NCBI GenBank assembly: GCA_027422505.1
Contig: JAPQWV010001589.1
Location: 17,001 to 81,000 of the forward strand
Origin: Craterostigma plantagineum
Taxonomy: Eukaryota; Streptophyta; Magnoliopsida; Lamiales; Linderniaceae
Length of the DNA stretch: 64,000 nt
Reading direction: 5' to 3'
Below, one piece after another: positions 46,138 through 58,083 of the stretch. The notes beneath the pieces were generated by a model that saw only the letters and a program-made list of their open reading frames with translations, ran no database searches and was not told where the DNA came from. Made by a program: the position numbers and the translations under genes. Positions within the stretch are counted from its first letter, which is position 1, and each line of letters starts with the position of its first letter.

Positions 46138-48251
46138 TTCTCGACGATGTCGGGACCTAACAGTGCCCGTTCACCAACCTCGTCCCAATGTACTGGGGAT
46201 CTGCACCTACGCCCGTATAGCGCTTCGTACGGCGCCATCCCAATGGTGACGTGGTAGCTATTATTATATGAGAACTCGATCAGTGGGAGGTACCTACTCC
46301 AATTTCCTTTGAAATCGAGTACGCATGCTCGCAGCATGTCCTCCAACGTTTGTATCGTCCGCTTGGATTGACCGTCTGTCTGCGGATGGTAGGCGGTACT
46401 AAAGGACAACTTGGTTCCCATTGCTTTTTGCAAGCTCGCCCAGAATTTCGATAGAAAGCTGGAGTCGCGATCCGAGACTATCGAGGATGGAACGCCGTGC
46501 AGTCGCACTATCTCCTGGATATAAAGCTCTGCGTATCGTTCCATGGAGTACGTCGTGCTGATTGGTAGGAAATGGGCAGACTTTGTTAGTCTGTCGACGA
46601 TAACCCAAATTGCGTCGTGCCCTTTCGTATTCCTTGGCAGTCCTACTACGAAGTCCATGGTAATGTTATCCCATTTCCATTCCGGAATGGGTAACGGTTG
46701 CAGGGTTCCTGCCGGCCTTTGATGCTCGGCCTTTATTTGCTGGCATGTCAGGCATTGGCTCACGAATGTTGCTATGTCCTTCTTCATGCCTGGCCACCAG
46801 TAGTTTTCCTTTAAGCCTCTATACATCTTCGTTGATCCCGGATGTACTGAGTAAGCAGTGGCATGTGCTTCCACCATTATCGTTCTTCGTAGTTCGGCAC
46901 CTTCTGGCACGTATAGTCGATTCTTGAAGTACAGCCTTCCATCTTCCCGTATTATGAAATCTCCTGTTGGTTGTTCCGGTTGTGCTTCCTTGATTTTCGT
47001 GTAAAGCTCGTCTGCTTTCTGCGCCGTCTTAATTTGTTCTAGCAGCGTTGGTTGCAGGGTTAAAGCTGCTAGCTGCGTTTCGACTTCGCCTAATTGTACA
47101 ACTTCTACTTCCAATAATTGCAGTTCCGCGCTCACTGCTTTTCGGCTTAAGGCATCGGCTACTACGTTCGCCTTGCCTGGGTGGTAGTTGATTACGCAAT
47201 CGTAATCCTTAACTAACTCTAACCACCTCCTTTGCCTCATGTTTAGCTCTTTTTGAGTAAAGAAGTACTTGAGGCTCTTGTGGTCTGTGTATATTTCACA
47301 CCGCTCTCCATAGAGGTAATGCCTCCAAATCTTGAGAGCAAAGACCACTGCAGCCAATTCTAGGTCGTGCGTCGGGTAATTCTTCTCGTACTCCTTCAGT
47401 TGGCGAGAAGCGGACGCTACCACATTCCCGTTCTGCATTAGTACACACCCCAACCCGTTCTTCGATGCATCACTATACACCGTGAACCCTCCAGTTCCCG
47501 AAGGTATTGTAAGGACTGGGGCCGTTGTAAGCCGTTCCATCAGTTCTTGGAAGCTCTGTTCGCATTCCGTGGTCCACTGAAATGGCGTATTCTTCCTGGT
47601 CAGTTTCGTTAGCGTAGACGCTATTTTTGAGAAATCCTTGATGAACTTCCTGTAATAACCCGCCAGACCGAGGAAACTTCGTACTTCCGTTACATTGGTC
47701 GGTCTGGGCCAGTGGCTAATGGCTTCTATCTTGTTCGGGTCTACAGAAATCCCTTCTGATACTATATGCCCCAAGAAGGCGACTTGATCGAGCCAAAATT
47801 CGCACTTCTTGAACTTGGCGTATAGTCGCTTGTCTCGTAATATGTTCAAAACTATTCTCAGGTGTTCTTCATGCTCCTCCTTCGTCTTCGAGTAGATTAG
47901 GATGTCATCAATGAAGACGATGACGAACCTATCTATGTATAGCTTGAACACCCGGTTCATTAAGTCCATAAAAGCTGCGGGCGCATTAGTCAATCCGAAT
48001 GGCATCACCAGGAACTCATAGTGGCCATAACGGGTACTAAAGGCCGTCTTCGGAACGTCTTCCTTCCGGACCCTTAACTGATGATAGCCCGATCTTAAGT
48101 CGATCTTAGATAAAACCGTTGCACCTTGCAGTTGATCGAACAGATCGTCTATCCTAGGGAGTGGGTACTTGTTCTTGATCGTCAACTTGTTCAACTCCCT
48201 GTAGTCTATGCATAATCGCATGGACCCGTCTTTCTTCTTCACGAATAGCAA
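46134..48251 (-). CDS. Gypsy-2 RT-RNase H-integrase
   Basis: A 705-codon open frame. RT motifs are [20 protein letters not shown] and [12 protein letters not shown], with FIDD at residues 113-116. RNase H (about 258-385) has [31 protein letters not shown] and ADALSRK. Integrase has the HHCC domain ([28 protein letters not shown], about 445-485) and the DDE core with D533 and D594. The expected Glu 35 residues after D594 is Lys630 (codon AAG, 46362-46364, in DGQSKRTIQ). This enzyme would copy element RNA and insert the DNA, but strand transfer should be abolished. The first Met is internal to RT: upstream fingers sequence lies beyond a TAG at about 48290. Nothing else in the 705 codons is broken. 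Confidence 0.95.
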   Translation of the reverse strand: MLFVKKKDGSMRLCIDYRELNKLTIKNKYPLPRIDDLFDQLQGATVLSKIDLRSGYHQLRVRKEDVPKTAFSTRYGHYEFLVMPFGLTNAPAAFMDLMNRVFKLYIDRFVIVFIDDILIYSKTKEEHEEHLRIVLNILRDKRLYAKFKKCEFWLDQVAFLGHIVSEGISVDPNKIEAISHWPRPTNVTEVRSFLGLAGYYRKFIKDFSKIASTLTKLTRKNTPFQWTTECEQSFQELMERLTTAPVLTIPSGTGGFTVYSDASKNGLGCVLMQNGNVVASASRQLKEYEKNYPTHDLELAAVVFALKIWRHYLYGERCEIYTDHKSLKYFFTQKELNMRQRRWLELVKDYDCVINYHPGKANVVADALSRKAVSAELQLLEVEVVQLGEVETQLAALTLQPTLLEQIKTAQKADELYTKIKEAQPEQPTGDFIIREDGRLYFKNRLYVPEGAELRRTIMVEAHATAYSVHPGSTKMYRGLKENYWWPGMKKDIATFVSQCLTCQQIKAEHQRPAGTLQPLPIPEWKWDNITMDFVVGLPRNTKGHDAIWVIVDRLTKSAHFLPISTTYSMERYAELYIQEIVRLHGVPSSIVSDRDSSFLSKFWASLQKAMGTKLSFSTAYHPQTDGQSKRTIQTLEDMLRACVLDFKGNWSRYLPLIEFSYNNSYHVTIGMAPYEALYGRRCRSPVHWDEVGERALLGPDIVEK

Positions 48252-48403
48252 CGGCGCTCCCCAGGGAGAAAAACTCGGCTGTATGAACTACTTCTGCATG
48301 AGTTCGTCGAGTTGATCCTTTAGCTCTTTCATTTCTGTCGGTGCTAGCCGATATGGGGTCTTAGACACTGGTGCCGCTCCAGGTACCAGATCTATAGCGA
48401 ACT
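48252..48403 (-). pseudogene. Gypsy-2 protease-RT connector with frameshift and nonsense codon
   Basis: One base is missing after GLPPE relative to the usual PPE-R-E block, so the gag-protease frame stops at GK while the connector continues in another frame: [20 protein letters not shown], then [14 protein letters not shown], a TAG, then [12 protein letters not shown] leading into the RT frame. The normal product would be one continuous polyprotein. Confidence 0.85.
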
Positions 48404-49717
48404 CTACTTCCCTTCGGGTGGTAGTCCCGGTAGCTCATCGGGAAATACGTCGGGGAAGTCCTTAACTATCGGCACTTCCTCAAATTTCGGGGAGGCGTTC
48501 TCTTCCGACTTGATAGCGAATACAAGATAAGCTTCACACCCCGATCTGATCAGTCGTTGGGCTTTCAACGCTGATATCCTAGAGATCATAGTCCCTTTAC
48601 TAGTTCCTACGAACTTGAGGGGTTCATTCCCGTCCGTATTGAGCGTGACTATCTTGCGGTGGCAGTCTATGACAGCTCCGTACTTCGATAGCCAATCCAT
48701 CCCGAGGATCACCTCATAATCATTCATGGGAATTATTATGAGGTCTACGGGCAGTTTCTTATCCCCGATCACTACTGGGCAATCCCGTAAAACTTGATTA
48801 GTTTGGGTAGGATTCCCATTCAGAACTGTTACCCTAAACTCGCACTCAGCTCGGTGAGGCGTGACTCCTACCCTTGTGACGTACTTAGTGGACGCGAACG
48901 AATGTGTCGCTCCCGAGTCGACTAGGATGCATGTGGGGGTTTCATAGACAAGGAGGGTACCTGTTACCACGGCCGGGTTGTTTTCTGCTTCCTCGGAGGT
49001 TATGGTGAAAACCCTAGCCGGTACCCTTGGTGGTGCTGCCTGGTTCCCAGCTGTACTTCCGGATCTGCTCTCCGGACATGCCCTCAGATAGTGGCCCGTC
49101 TTGCCACATTTGAAGCAGACGGCATTTTGGGAGTTGCAGACTCCCGTGTGCCTCCGTGCACACTTCGGGCATACAGGTAGGTCCAACTGGGGTCTACCCT
49201 GGTTTGGGTTGAACTGTGGGGATGGTCCCGGTCGATTCGGGAAATTCGGTTTTCCACCCTTGGCTACGAGCTGCCGCTTTGGGTTGCTTCCGCTCCCTTG
49301 CGGCCCTTGTACAAACTTGCGCTTTGCTTCCTGGGCGCGAGCAATTCTAGCCTCGGCTTGCTCTGCCACAAGCGCCCTCTCAGCCACTTGTGCGTACGTG
49401 GCTCCCTGTATTCCGGCCATACTCACGTCTCTGTACAGCTCGGGTTTCAACCTTTCCATGAACCGCTCGATCTTGAGCGCGTCCGTACTAATCATATGAG
49501 CAGCGAATCTTGAAAGCTGCTCGAACTTCCTGATGTATTCCGCCACTGTCATTGCCCCTTGGCGGAGGTTGATAAACTCGTTCATCCTCTGGGCTCTAAC
49601 AGGAGCGGTGTAGTACTTCCCTCGAAAGATCTCCTTAAACCGATCCCAGCTCATCGTTAGAGGGTTTTCAATGGCTGAGACGGTATCCCACCAGTGCCCA
49701 GCGCTCCCCCTCAACAA
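48404..49717 (-). CDS. Gypsy-2 gag C-terminal part and protease
   Basis: A 437-codon frame. Gag core [20 protein letters not shown] and [20 protein letters not shown] (residues 1-100), an Ala/Glu-rich helix, a basic Pro/Asn-rich stretch, a first Cys motif [12 protein letters not shown] (183-194) and a CCHC knuckle [14 protein letters not shown] (201-214). The aspartic protease follows with VDSGATHSF (266-274) and VILGMDWL. Gag packages RNA and the protease matures the polyprotein inside the particle. The Met at 49717 is internal; the true N-terminus is at 50068, separated by a TAG at about 49760. The frame ends early at a one-base deletion. Confidence 0.93.
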   Translation of the reverse strand: MLRGSAGHWWDTVSAIENPLTMSWDRFKEIFRGKYYTAPVRAQRMNEFINLRQGAMTVAEYIRKFEQLSRFAAHMISTDALKIERFMERLKPELYRDVSMAGIQGATYAQVAERALVAEQAEARIARAQEAKRKFVQGPQGSGSNPKRQLVAKGGKPNFPNRPGPSPQFNPNQGRPQLDLPVCPKCARRHTGVCNSQNAVCFKCGKTGHYLRACPESRSGSTAGNQAAPPRVPARVFTITSEEAENNPAVVTGTLLVYETPTCILVDSGATHSFASTKYVTRVGVTPHRAECEFRVTVLNGNPTQTNQVLRDCPVVIGDKKLPVDLIIIPMNDYEVILGMDWLSKYGAVIDCHRKIVTLNTDGNEPLKFVGTSKGTMISRISALKAQRLIRSGCEAYLVFAIKSEENASPKFEEVPIVKDFPDVFPDELPGLPPEGK

Positions 49718-50068
49718 GTAGGCAGCGCATATAACCCTCTCCGCCTCGGGTGTGCGGCTGTGCTAGAACATGTTCTCCAGCGTCCTCAGCCAATCCTCGG
49801 CGGAGGTGGGGTCTACAGCATCCTCAAACAGTGGGGGATTAAGCTTCCTGAACCTCTCCCCGATCATCTCAATTCGTTCGGGTGGGGGAGGTAGGTTGGC
49901 TGATTGCCCACCAGCGTTTTGCTGTTGGATCAGTTGTTGGATCTGGGCCGATTGTTGCCGGACCAGTTCCGTTAGTTGCAGGATGGTAGCGCACCGGCTA
50001 TCAGGAGGGTTATTAGTATCCCTACCCTGATCAGAATCCCTGCTCCCTTCTCCCCTAAGTCTTACCAT
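49718..50068 (-). pseudogene. Gypsy-2 gag N-terminus, cut by a TAG
   Basis: It starts MVRLRGEGSRDSDQGRDTNN at 50068, has a Gln-rich coiled segment, then RIEMIGERFRKLNPPLFEDA and ENMF followed by TAG (about 49760-49762). [19 protein letters not shown] continues in the same frame into the next open run. Only this nonsense codon separates the two halves of gag. Confidence 0.9.
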
Positions 50069-50209
50069 TTTCCAAACCTATACTGACCATTCCTAAGGCC
50101 AATAAATCAAACCATTCAAGAAATTCACATAACATGGTACTTACAAGCAAGGCCGCTTCCGCGCTTTTGAGTGTGTGTGTATGGACAGTCTGCAGGACCT
50201 GTGACCGAA
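50069..50209 (-). other. Gypsy-2 leader between PBS and gag
   Basis: About 140 bp of non-coding sequence with a short GT run. A packaging signal would be expected here, but none is recognisable. Confidence 0.6.
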
Positions 50210-50221
50210 GCTCTGATACCA
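50210..50221 (-). other. Primer-binding site of gypsy-2
   Basis: Minus strand TGGTATCAGAGC, three bases from the LTR end ...GGGTCCTGACA. tRNA-Met type. Confidence 0.95.
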
Positions 50222-50224
50222 CTC

Positions 50225-53200
50225 TGTCAGGACCCGTCGTCCGACCTCGTAATTCGTTCTAATCTTAGGTGCCTAATGCTTCGTTTTCGCGCAAAAGCGT
50301 AAAAATGCGAATAAAATTTTTCTTTTTAAACATGTGAGAAAATCATATATATACAAGTCAAAAGAATGTCCACATGTCCTCCTACAATTCATCGTAGTCG
50401 TATCTACACCGAAGACAAGTGTGTGTGTGTGTGTGTAGCAAAAGCTTCCTATGTGCCCGGCCTTCACAGGTCGTCATCCATACACACACTCCCACCTCAA
50501 AAGCAGCCGGATAGCTTCAAAAGATCAGCCTCGCATAAGAGTCGGATCACGTACCGTGATCTCAGTACCTACAACACATAACGTAAGGATGAGCCACCGA
50601 GGCTCAGTAAGCAGAATTATGCATGTATGCACGTGTCCTAACGAACGGCAACCCACGCCGTTGTTTTCTAATGCTCATACACTTTTCCTTATACTCGTAC
50701 TCTTTTTCTCATACTCTTACTTCATACGGGCCCTCGGCTTTGAATCCCACTATACGCCATCTTATAGAGATCTCAAGTGTGGAGGTTCACACCCTAGGAG
50801 GTCACTCTCAGGAGCCTTCCCTTATCCAGTGTAATCTCCACGCGGGCGCTTCTCACTGGTAGCCAGCCCCGAGGCCACTAACCACGGAGGTCACCCGAAG
50901 GAATCTTCCCACCGGGTGGTGCTTTACACGCTAGAAGGTCACCCGAAGGAATCTTTCCTTACTCAGCGTGTGCCCCGGGTCGCATTCTCCAGGTTGCATC
51001 TCCCGCGTACGGGGTATTTTCCCCAGCCTCTTATACAAGCCTTATCGCTTCATTCGCCTTACTGGCCGCATAGGGGAAGCCGTGACTCCTCATTCGAGTC
51101 GACACAGACGCCAATATCGGCGAGTATACATCGCACACAGGCGATCTTACGCACGCTCATACCTCGCGTCTTACACATTACATATGCGTGCAAATGTTCA
51201 TGCCATGCTCATGTACGTATTCTAATCATGCCATCATGCACCTAATTTAATCGTATCATACGTACACATTTCATACAAAATTCACGAGCACGTAATTCAC
51301 ATAATTGGACGCAGGCAGGTTATGTATCGTAGTTGAATTTCTACTTACCTGGCGTCCGTAGGCTAGCAGTCACCTGACTCGTAAGTGTTCCTAAGTCTCG
51401 ACCTTAGGCATGAAATATTGGTATCAGTGCACTATTTTATTTAATGGCTTAAGTATGCTAATTTCTAAATTAGGAGCATTCTCACGTGTTTCGTGTGGTT
51501 CCAAAATTGCGAAGTGTTTCTCGCGAAGTCTAAGTCATTGCCCTATCTACTTCGCAAAGGTATCTTAGATCTTAGTGAAGTCTATTATTATTTATTTAAG
51601 ATCCTTAGGTACATGGGATCGCTAATTTGCATAAGGTTCGACATTTATATAATACATAGGGATATCGATATTCATTACATGGTTAGGTTTCGACATTTTT
51701 AGGATAACTCTCGACATTGCATCTAAGATCTCGACATGGATTGAAAGTAGATCTCGAGTTGTAGGTTAAGTTAAATCTCGGGTATAAATAAACACAAAAT
51801 CATGCCATGTACTTCGACATTTAAACAAAAATGTCGACATGAATTTTAGTATGACTCTCGACATTTCTTATAGTTAAATGTCGATACAGTGAATAATCTT
51901 CGAGCTTCACCTCGACATTATCACAAGGATTTCGACATTTTTATATTGTCTGTAATGATTTCGACATTTTCCCTAGCTTCGACATTTTACCTTGCATCTC
52001 GACATCTTACTCGACATTATATCTATCCTTTCGACATTTACCTTGATCTATCAACATTGTATCTCGACATTTTGAACTGAAAATGTCGACAGGACTCAAC
52101 GTGAGTCTCGACATTTTTGTCGAGATAAATCTCGACATAGTTATTGAGGTAGATGTCGATATGTAAGCTCGACATTCTATCCCAACGTTTCGATATTATC
52201 TTTAACATCTCGACATTTCATAAATCTCGATATTAAATAGAGCTCGACATTTAGTAAATCTCGGCATGGGTGAAAAATCTCGATATATTACTCGACATTG
52301 TATTTCGACATTTGGAGCAGAAAATGTCGATATGAATTTGAACATAAATCTCGATACATATATATTAAGTCGACATCTTATCTATCACTCGACATTGTAT
52401 TTCGACATTTGGAGCAGAAAATGTCGATATGAATTTGAACATAAATCTCGATACATATATATTAAGTCGACATCTTATCAATCACTCGACATTTACTTGG
52501 ATGTCCCGACATTATACTTCGACATTTGTAATTGAAAATGTCGACATGGGGTTCAACCTAACCTCGACATTTATCATCTGTGTTGTTCCTCCACGCCCTT
52601 CATCACTCGAACTAGGTTCCTTAGCTTGTTCTTCCTAAAATTATAAGTTCTAAATCACATACTAAACTACCCAACTCCATATTTGCCCAAACGGACATCC
52701 TTAGTACGCACATAAGCTCGACATTTAGGGTCTCTCGTGGTCACCTTAACTTAGTTGCAAGTTTAACTAAATAATCTTGGTAAAAGAGATCAAATTAGTT
52801 TAGGGGATTAGCTTTGCTTACCCAAATTTCGAGTTTTCCAAGTTAGCTTGCGAGTGCTCCTTCTCCTTTCTTCCTTGCTTTCTTTCGTTAATGGCTTATG
52901 TGAGAATGAAATTTTTAAATTATTATTTGGATATTTCTTAGCTATGATGACCAATACATAGGTTAGGTGTGGTCCTTAAACCAAGGAATATTGTCTCTTC
53001 TTTGACATTTGGGCCTATTATTAAATTCTAGCCCAATACTAATTTGATTCCAAGCCCAACTATCATTGGTCACTTCCCTTCGCTTTTTCGAAAATTATCC
53101 TTCCTAATTTACGACCATATTAAACACGAAATCCTTGGCACGCCATTGCACGAAATTCTCGTAACATTCGCGAGCGTAAAAATTCCTATGTCACATGAAC

Positions 53201-53289
53201 ATTCAACTTATACGCATTTGATACGAAATCACGTTAATCATACACGAAATTTATTGGCCGACCTAATTTGCGGGGACCGGGGTCCTACA
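50225..53289 (-). repeat. Gypsy-2 5' LTR
   Basis: 3,065 bp partner of 42509-45572, about 99% identical. It carries the same (GT)n run (near 50420), the motif array (51640-52735) and the 97 bp tandem duplication, which therefore predates insertion. Confidence 0.95.
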
Positions 53290-53294
53290 ACAAG
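53290..53294. repeat. Target site duplication (right) of gypsy-2
   Basis: ACAAG directly follows the LTR end CCTACA; pairs with 42504-42508. Confidence 0.9.
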
Positions 53295-54861
53295 CACTTC
53301 GATAAGACTCCAAACGAGATCATTAACAAGCGGGTACCCAACATTTCCTTTTTCAAAGTCTTCGGATGCAAGTGTTTTGTGGTGAACGATAGAGAGCGAC
53401 ATGATAAGTTCGACCCTAAAGCATTCGAAGCCACTTTCGTCGGGTATTCTTCTACTTTAAAAGCGTTCGAGTATACATCAAGTCCAACCGAACAACAAAG
53501 AAAGCTACAATGTCACTTTCCAATAAGTGGCAGATATTGCTTCTGGGCACATCACTCCAGGACTCGTGCCCAACCTAATGGCTCTTGAGCGCCTCAGTTC
53601 AGGACCTGTGCCTAATAGATGGCTTCTGAATACAATAGTTCGAAACCCATTTTTACTGGTGTGTTGGCACAAAACCAATAGAAGAAGGCAACAATTCGGG
53701 ATTCAATGTCAGAAGAAGCTATGAGACTCGCGTTAGAAGACTTGGACTCTCTCTCTGAGCCCGTATATCGGCCAGACACCATCAATATTACACCCTCAGT
53801 GGATTCCCCACTCGATGAGGCCGATGTACCAAGCTCTTCACATGTTCCCACTTCACCCGATTCAGAATTACCTTAGAACACTGAAGAACCTACCCCGTTG
53901 TTGAGTAAGTATCATCAGAATCGCTCAATTCAAGTGCAAATATGGAACTACCTCAATCTATTGAAGAACTTGAGATTATTGGTAACCTTTGTCCACAAAT
54001 GGCTGATACTTCTACTTCAGCGTTGCCTCATGAGCGCAGTGAAGTCGAGCACATCCGGTTGATCAGACAATATGTACGCCTTCGAGTGGAGTACGTATAA
54101 GACATCAGCACAGTCTCTTTAGCTACTTCTTAAGCCAAAATGAGCCAACCAAGGTAGCAGACGCACTTCAAGACCCATATTGGCTAATTGCAATGCAAGA
54201 CGAGATCAACCAATTTGAACGTCTTCAAGTGTGGACTTCAGTACCCCGTCCACATGGAAAACCTATCATCGGGACGAAATGGGTGTTTAAGAACAAAAAG
54301 AATGAAGATGGAGAAGTGATCCGGAATAAAGCAAGACTGGTTGCGAAGGACTATAACCAACAGGAAGGCATTGACTACGACGAGACGTATGCCCTGTTGC
54401 CCGAATCGAAGCCATCCGGCTTTTCTTGGCTTATGCAGCCTACAAAGACTTCTAAGTCTACCAAATGGACGTTAAGACCGCCTTTCTCAACGGCGTGTTA
54501 AAAGAGGAAGTCTATGTCGCTCAGCCAGAAGACTTCATTCACTTAGCACATCCCGGTCACGTCTATCGATTGGATAAAGCTGCTGCGGATGAGGACTCAG
54601 CTTCGCGACTATGGGTACAATAATATACCCATTTGTAGTGATAGCCAAAGTGCCATTGCGATAACGTGCAATCCTATTCACCACTCACGCACGAAACACA
54701 TAGACTAGATATTATTTTATAAATTATCTCATAGAAAAAGGTACAATTGATATGTATTTTGTAAACACGGTGTATCAACTAGCTGACATTTTCACCAAGG
54801 CATTGGATGAAAATGATTCCAATTTCTTGTCGAAAAATTAGGCATATTGAATCTTCCGTAA
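53295..54861 (+). pseudogene. Copia copy D pol, part 2 (integrase end, RT and RNase H remnants)
   Basis: After the target duplication the integrase resumes (HFDKTPNEIINKRV, FFKVFGCKCFVVNDRERHDK, FEATFVGYSS). A linker follows, then RT from EINQFERLQVWTSV through [20 protein letters not shown] to VYRLDKA near 54582. There the sequence jumps to [12 protein letters not shown] of the RNase H end, deleting about 0.8 kb relative to copy C that includes the YVDD site. The rest reads SDSQSAIAI-like and KALDE blocks and ends GILNLP with a TAA at 54859-54861. Several further stops and shifts. The remaining pol could not make cDNA. Confidence 0.82.
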
Positions 54862-55544
54862 TAGTGCTTTGCGTGCTCTAATGTGCTTTCATGTGTTCTA
54901 TTCTATGTGTTTTGGGTACCTAAATGCGCGTGATACTCACATTAATAATAAAATAAAATCCAAAAATATTATACATATATTTATAATATTAGGGGAATGA
55001 CGATATCTGATCATGTATAGATTTCCCTGATATGCGACATGTTAATTGCTTAATTTTGTCAGTCTAAGTCGCATTATTGTGTCTAAAGGTCATTAGTTTG
55101 CTCCAATGGACACAAAGCCACTTCATATAAGTTAGGATTCTAGCCTTCTTATTTTTCTTTCTACGGATTTATTCTTGAGCGAGTCACACATCACTTGCTT
55201 GTCTTAACTAGTGATTCTTGGCCTTATACTCATATCTGCATTAGATCATTAGGAAAATGATTAGGGCACTTAGAAAATTCCTCACTTGGCCATATGTAAA
55301 TTTCAAACTTTTGAGATAGCCTATCCATTTTGAACCTTCTCCGAATACCTCTCATTTGAATCCCCTTTCGAGCCTTCAATCGACTATCTAACTCTTCTTC
55401 TTATGATTTCTAAAAGACCTCAATAATTAGGAGGGCATGTTCTTTTGGACTGATTTTTGTGCGTTGAGCATTCCTCGTGTGTGTTTTCCACCTTCTTTTG
55501 TCATCTTTTTCTTTGTCGTATCTTTTTCTCCCCCTCCTTTGCAA

Positions 55545-55855
55545 GGGCATGGATCTTGCTGTGAACTTCTCCATCGATAATCTCGTCAGCTCGTCAGAAC
55601 GGCTGCAAAGAAGAGCACCACGAAGTGAACTTCTCCAACGATAATCCGGTCTTATTTCGAGAAATGAGAAGAGGAGCACGACCTTGGATTCGAATTTCAT
55701 AACTGTGAACTTCTTCAAATCAATAATCTCTGAAACCTTCTTATCGATTAAGAGAAAAGGAGCATAGTATCAGCCCGAGAACCAACAAGCAGAACTTCGC
55801 CTAGATAATCTCTTAGCCTCGTAGAGAAGCGGAGATTCACCTTGAGCAAGCTTAG
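55545..55855 (+). repeat. Four-unit spacer repeat, copy D
   Basis: Units begin at about 55560, 55624, 55707 and 55791 with GAACTTC and GATAATC blocks. The order and unit-specific differences match copy C unit by unit. Confidence 0.65.
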
Positions 55856-58068
55856 ACAGATACGAAAAATAAAAAGGATGAAAATGACAAAAGAAGATTC
55901 GAAAAGAAAAATGCCAATGAAGGAGAAAGACTGAAGAAAAGGAAGACGAAGACTCTATGTCCACAACCCAAAATGTTTTTCCCTTCTAAGTCAGAGCCAA
56001 ATTAAAATCCATCAAAGTCCCTTGGATTCCAAATCGACAGTCTTTCGCATAGGCTAAAAGAGCCTCGATCACAGGTAAATTGACTTAATATTACTTGTGT
56101 TGACTTGAGTGAAAAAAATATAAAAATCCCAAGGAAAATCGTGTATTTTACATAATTGTTACTTGGATTGGTTCACGTACTTGCTTGATAAATCAATTTT
56201 AGTGCTTGTTTGAGGGCGAGCATTTACAAAGTATTATGCTTTAAGCTCCAAATGTTATTAATGATCTGTCTCTAAGTGTTGCAGAAATTTTCGTTTCAAT
56301 TTCTCTTGAACAACGCACTTTCATTTCTCTTGGAGCTCACGGCATTGGTATAAAAAATTCAGGGGGAGCCTAATTTGAATAATTGCTTCCAAATTAACTT
56401 TAATATTCTCGACATTTTGCTCTAAGTATTGCAGATTTTTAAAATTCAACTATGGAGCCAGATGTCGCCATTCAGAATTATAGGGTGTTAATTGCATTTA
56501 TTTTTATACTTAGGGGGGAGTAGTTATGTGTTTTTTAATTGAATTAAGGGTCAATCTGAAAACGTAGGAAAATTTACAATCGAGAAACTAGCTTTAAATT
56601 GAGTTTTTCGATCATGAGTTTCTCGAGCAAAAACCCTCTAATAGGCCTGTCCAATCGTGAACCAAACATGACTTATCAGCCCATTAATATTTGTTCGTTT
56701 TTGCAGTCTAAAAAGTAATTCTCACGCAAACCTAATATCAAAATTGAACAGTGTCTTTTCATTTCTCTCGAAAAACTTAGAAAGACGATTCCATTTTCTC
56801 TCGATTATTTCGATTTTCAACACTTAATTGTCTTTATAAGGTAGATTAGACACCTATTTAGTGTTTGCGTATCTTTAGTCTCCGTTAGCATCTGTGTTCT
56901 GCGATTTTTCGCCTGATTTGATGATTAAGTTTCTCGTTTGTGAAATATTTGAAAACCGTATGCTATTTCCAGAAATCTTAGACCTGTAAACGTGTTTATC
57001 TGGTTTGATTTCTGTGCTTGGACATAGTTTAACGTGTTTTTCGATCATTCTTAGTATAGATTTTCGATAATCTATGACTTAAATTAAAAATCTGGGTTTC
57101 GACTTAAATAGGTTTTTGAATGTTTAAAGCAGTCGAAGAACTATATCGATCGCAAACAGTGTCAATTGGATTAGATTCGATTGTGTTACTGTTTGCATTG
57201 TATAAGATTTCCGATCACTAAATTTTTGACTCAGTTGCTGAGATAATTGATGCAGATCAAAAACTACTTAATATCGAGAAATCTAGTTAGGATTTTATGC
57301 GAGCGAAAAACTAACGAGTGGAATAGTCAAAATAGGTGCAATGTATAACGAGCGCAAAACTTACCATCGAAAACAGTACTTTCGATTTCAATTTTCTTTA
57401 GGTCGTAAATTCTAGCGGCGATAAAGTTAATTTGTCGACGATAAAATTTCTTGATCGTAAAAGTTCGTAGCGATGATTTTGATCGATCGAAAATTTTCTG
57501 GGCGATTAACCTAGTTTCTCGCTGTCAATTTTCTCGATCGTAAAATTCGCAGCGAAAATCTATTTTTAAAATCGAAAAACTTTCTCGCTCGATAACTCTC
57601 ACGACGAAAATTTTACTCACGCGCGAAAAATTTCTCGATCGTAAATTTACGCGGAAATCAATTTTCTCTCGTAAATTTACTTGGAAATTTTTCTCGATCG
57701 TAAATTTTCTCGGCTACAGTAACACATATAACGTTCAACACTTAGTAAAATTTGCTTAAGTCATTATCACTGTAGCGACGCATGGCGGATAAAATTTCTC
57801 GATCGCAAAACTGCACGGAGGTTGTTAGTGTGTCAATTTCGCACTTAGGCAATTAAATTGGGGATTTCAATTCTCGAGTGATAAATAGGCCGGAGGGAAC
57901 ACTGCTTGATTTTTTACATTACAGCACTTAGAATAATTTTCAACGGAACCTTATTTACTTTATTTTCAAATTTCAAAAATTTCATCAATAAATACCAATT
58001 AAGTAATTCACTTTCGTAGGACCAATGTGGAAATTACATGTGTCAATTAGAGATTCATCAAACGTGCT

Positions 58069-58083
58069 GTGAGGGTCGCCACA
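58069..58083. other. 15 bp gypsy-1 LTR terminus at a spacer duplication junction
   Basis: GTGAGGGTCGCCACA equals the outer end of the gypsy-1 LTR read on the minus strand. It lies exactly where the copy D spacer restarts. Confidence 0.6.

Larger units (their letters stand above)
42509..53289 (-). mobile_element. Gypsy-2: nearly complete Ty3/gypsy chromovirus (Tekay/Del-like), recent insertion
   Basis: A full-length 10,781 bp element on the minus strand: 5' LTR (53289-50225), PBS, gag-protease, RT-RNase H-integrase, chromodomain-like C-terminus, PPT, 3' LTR (45572-42509), flanked by ACAAG on both sides. By eye the LTRs differ at about 25 positions or small indels over ~3,065 bp, about 99% identity. 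It inserted into the integrase of copia copy D. Coding lesions: a TAG in gag, a frameshift at the protease-RT connector, a TAG before RT, a frameshift before the C-terminal region and a mutated integrase catalytic residue. Confidence 0.96.

Noticed and set aside
48395..48420. Programmed ribosomal frameshift between protease and RT in gypsy-2
   Set aside because: This clade normally uses a single frame, there is no slippery site, and a TAG follows shortly in the downstream frame. A one-base deletion explains it better.
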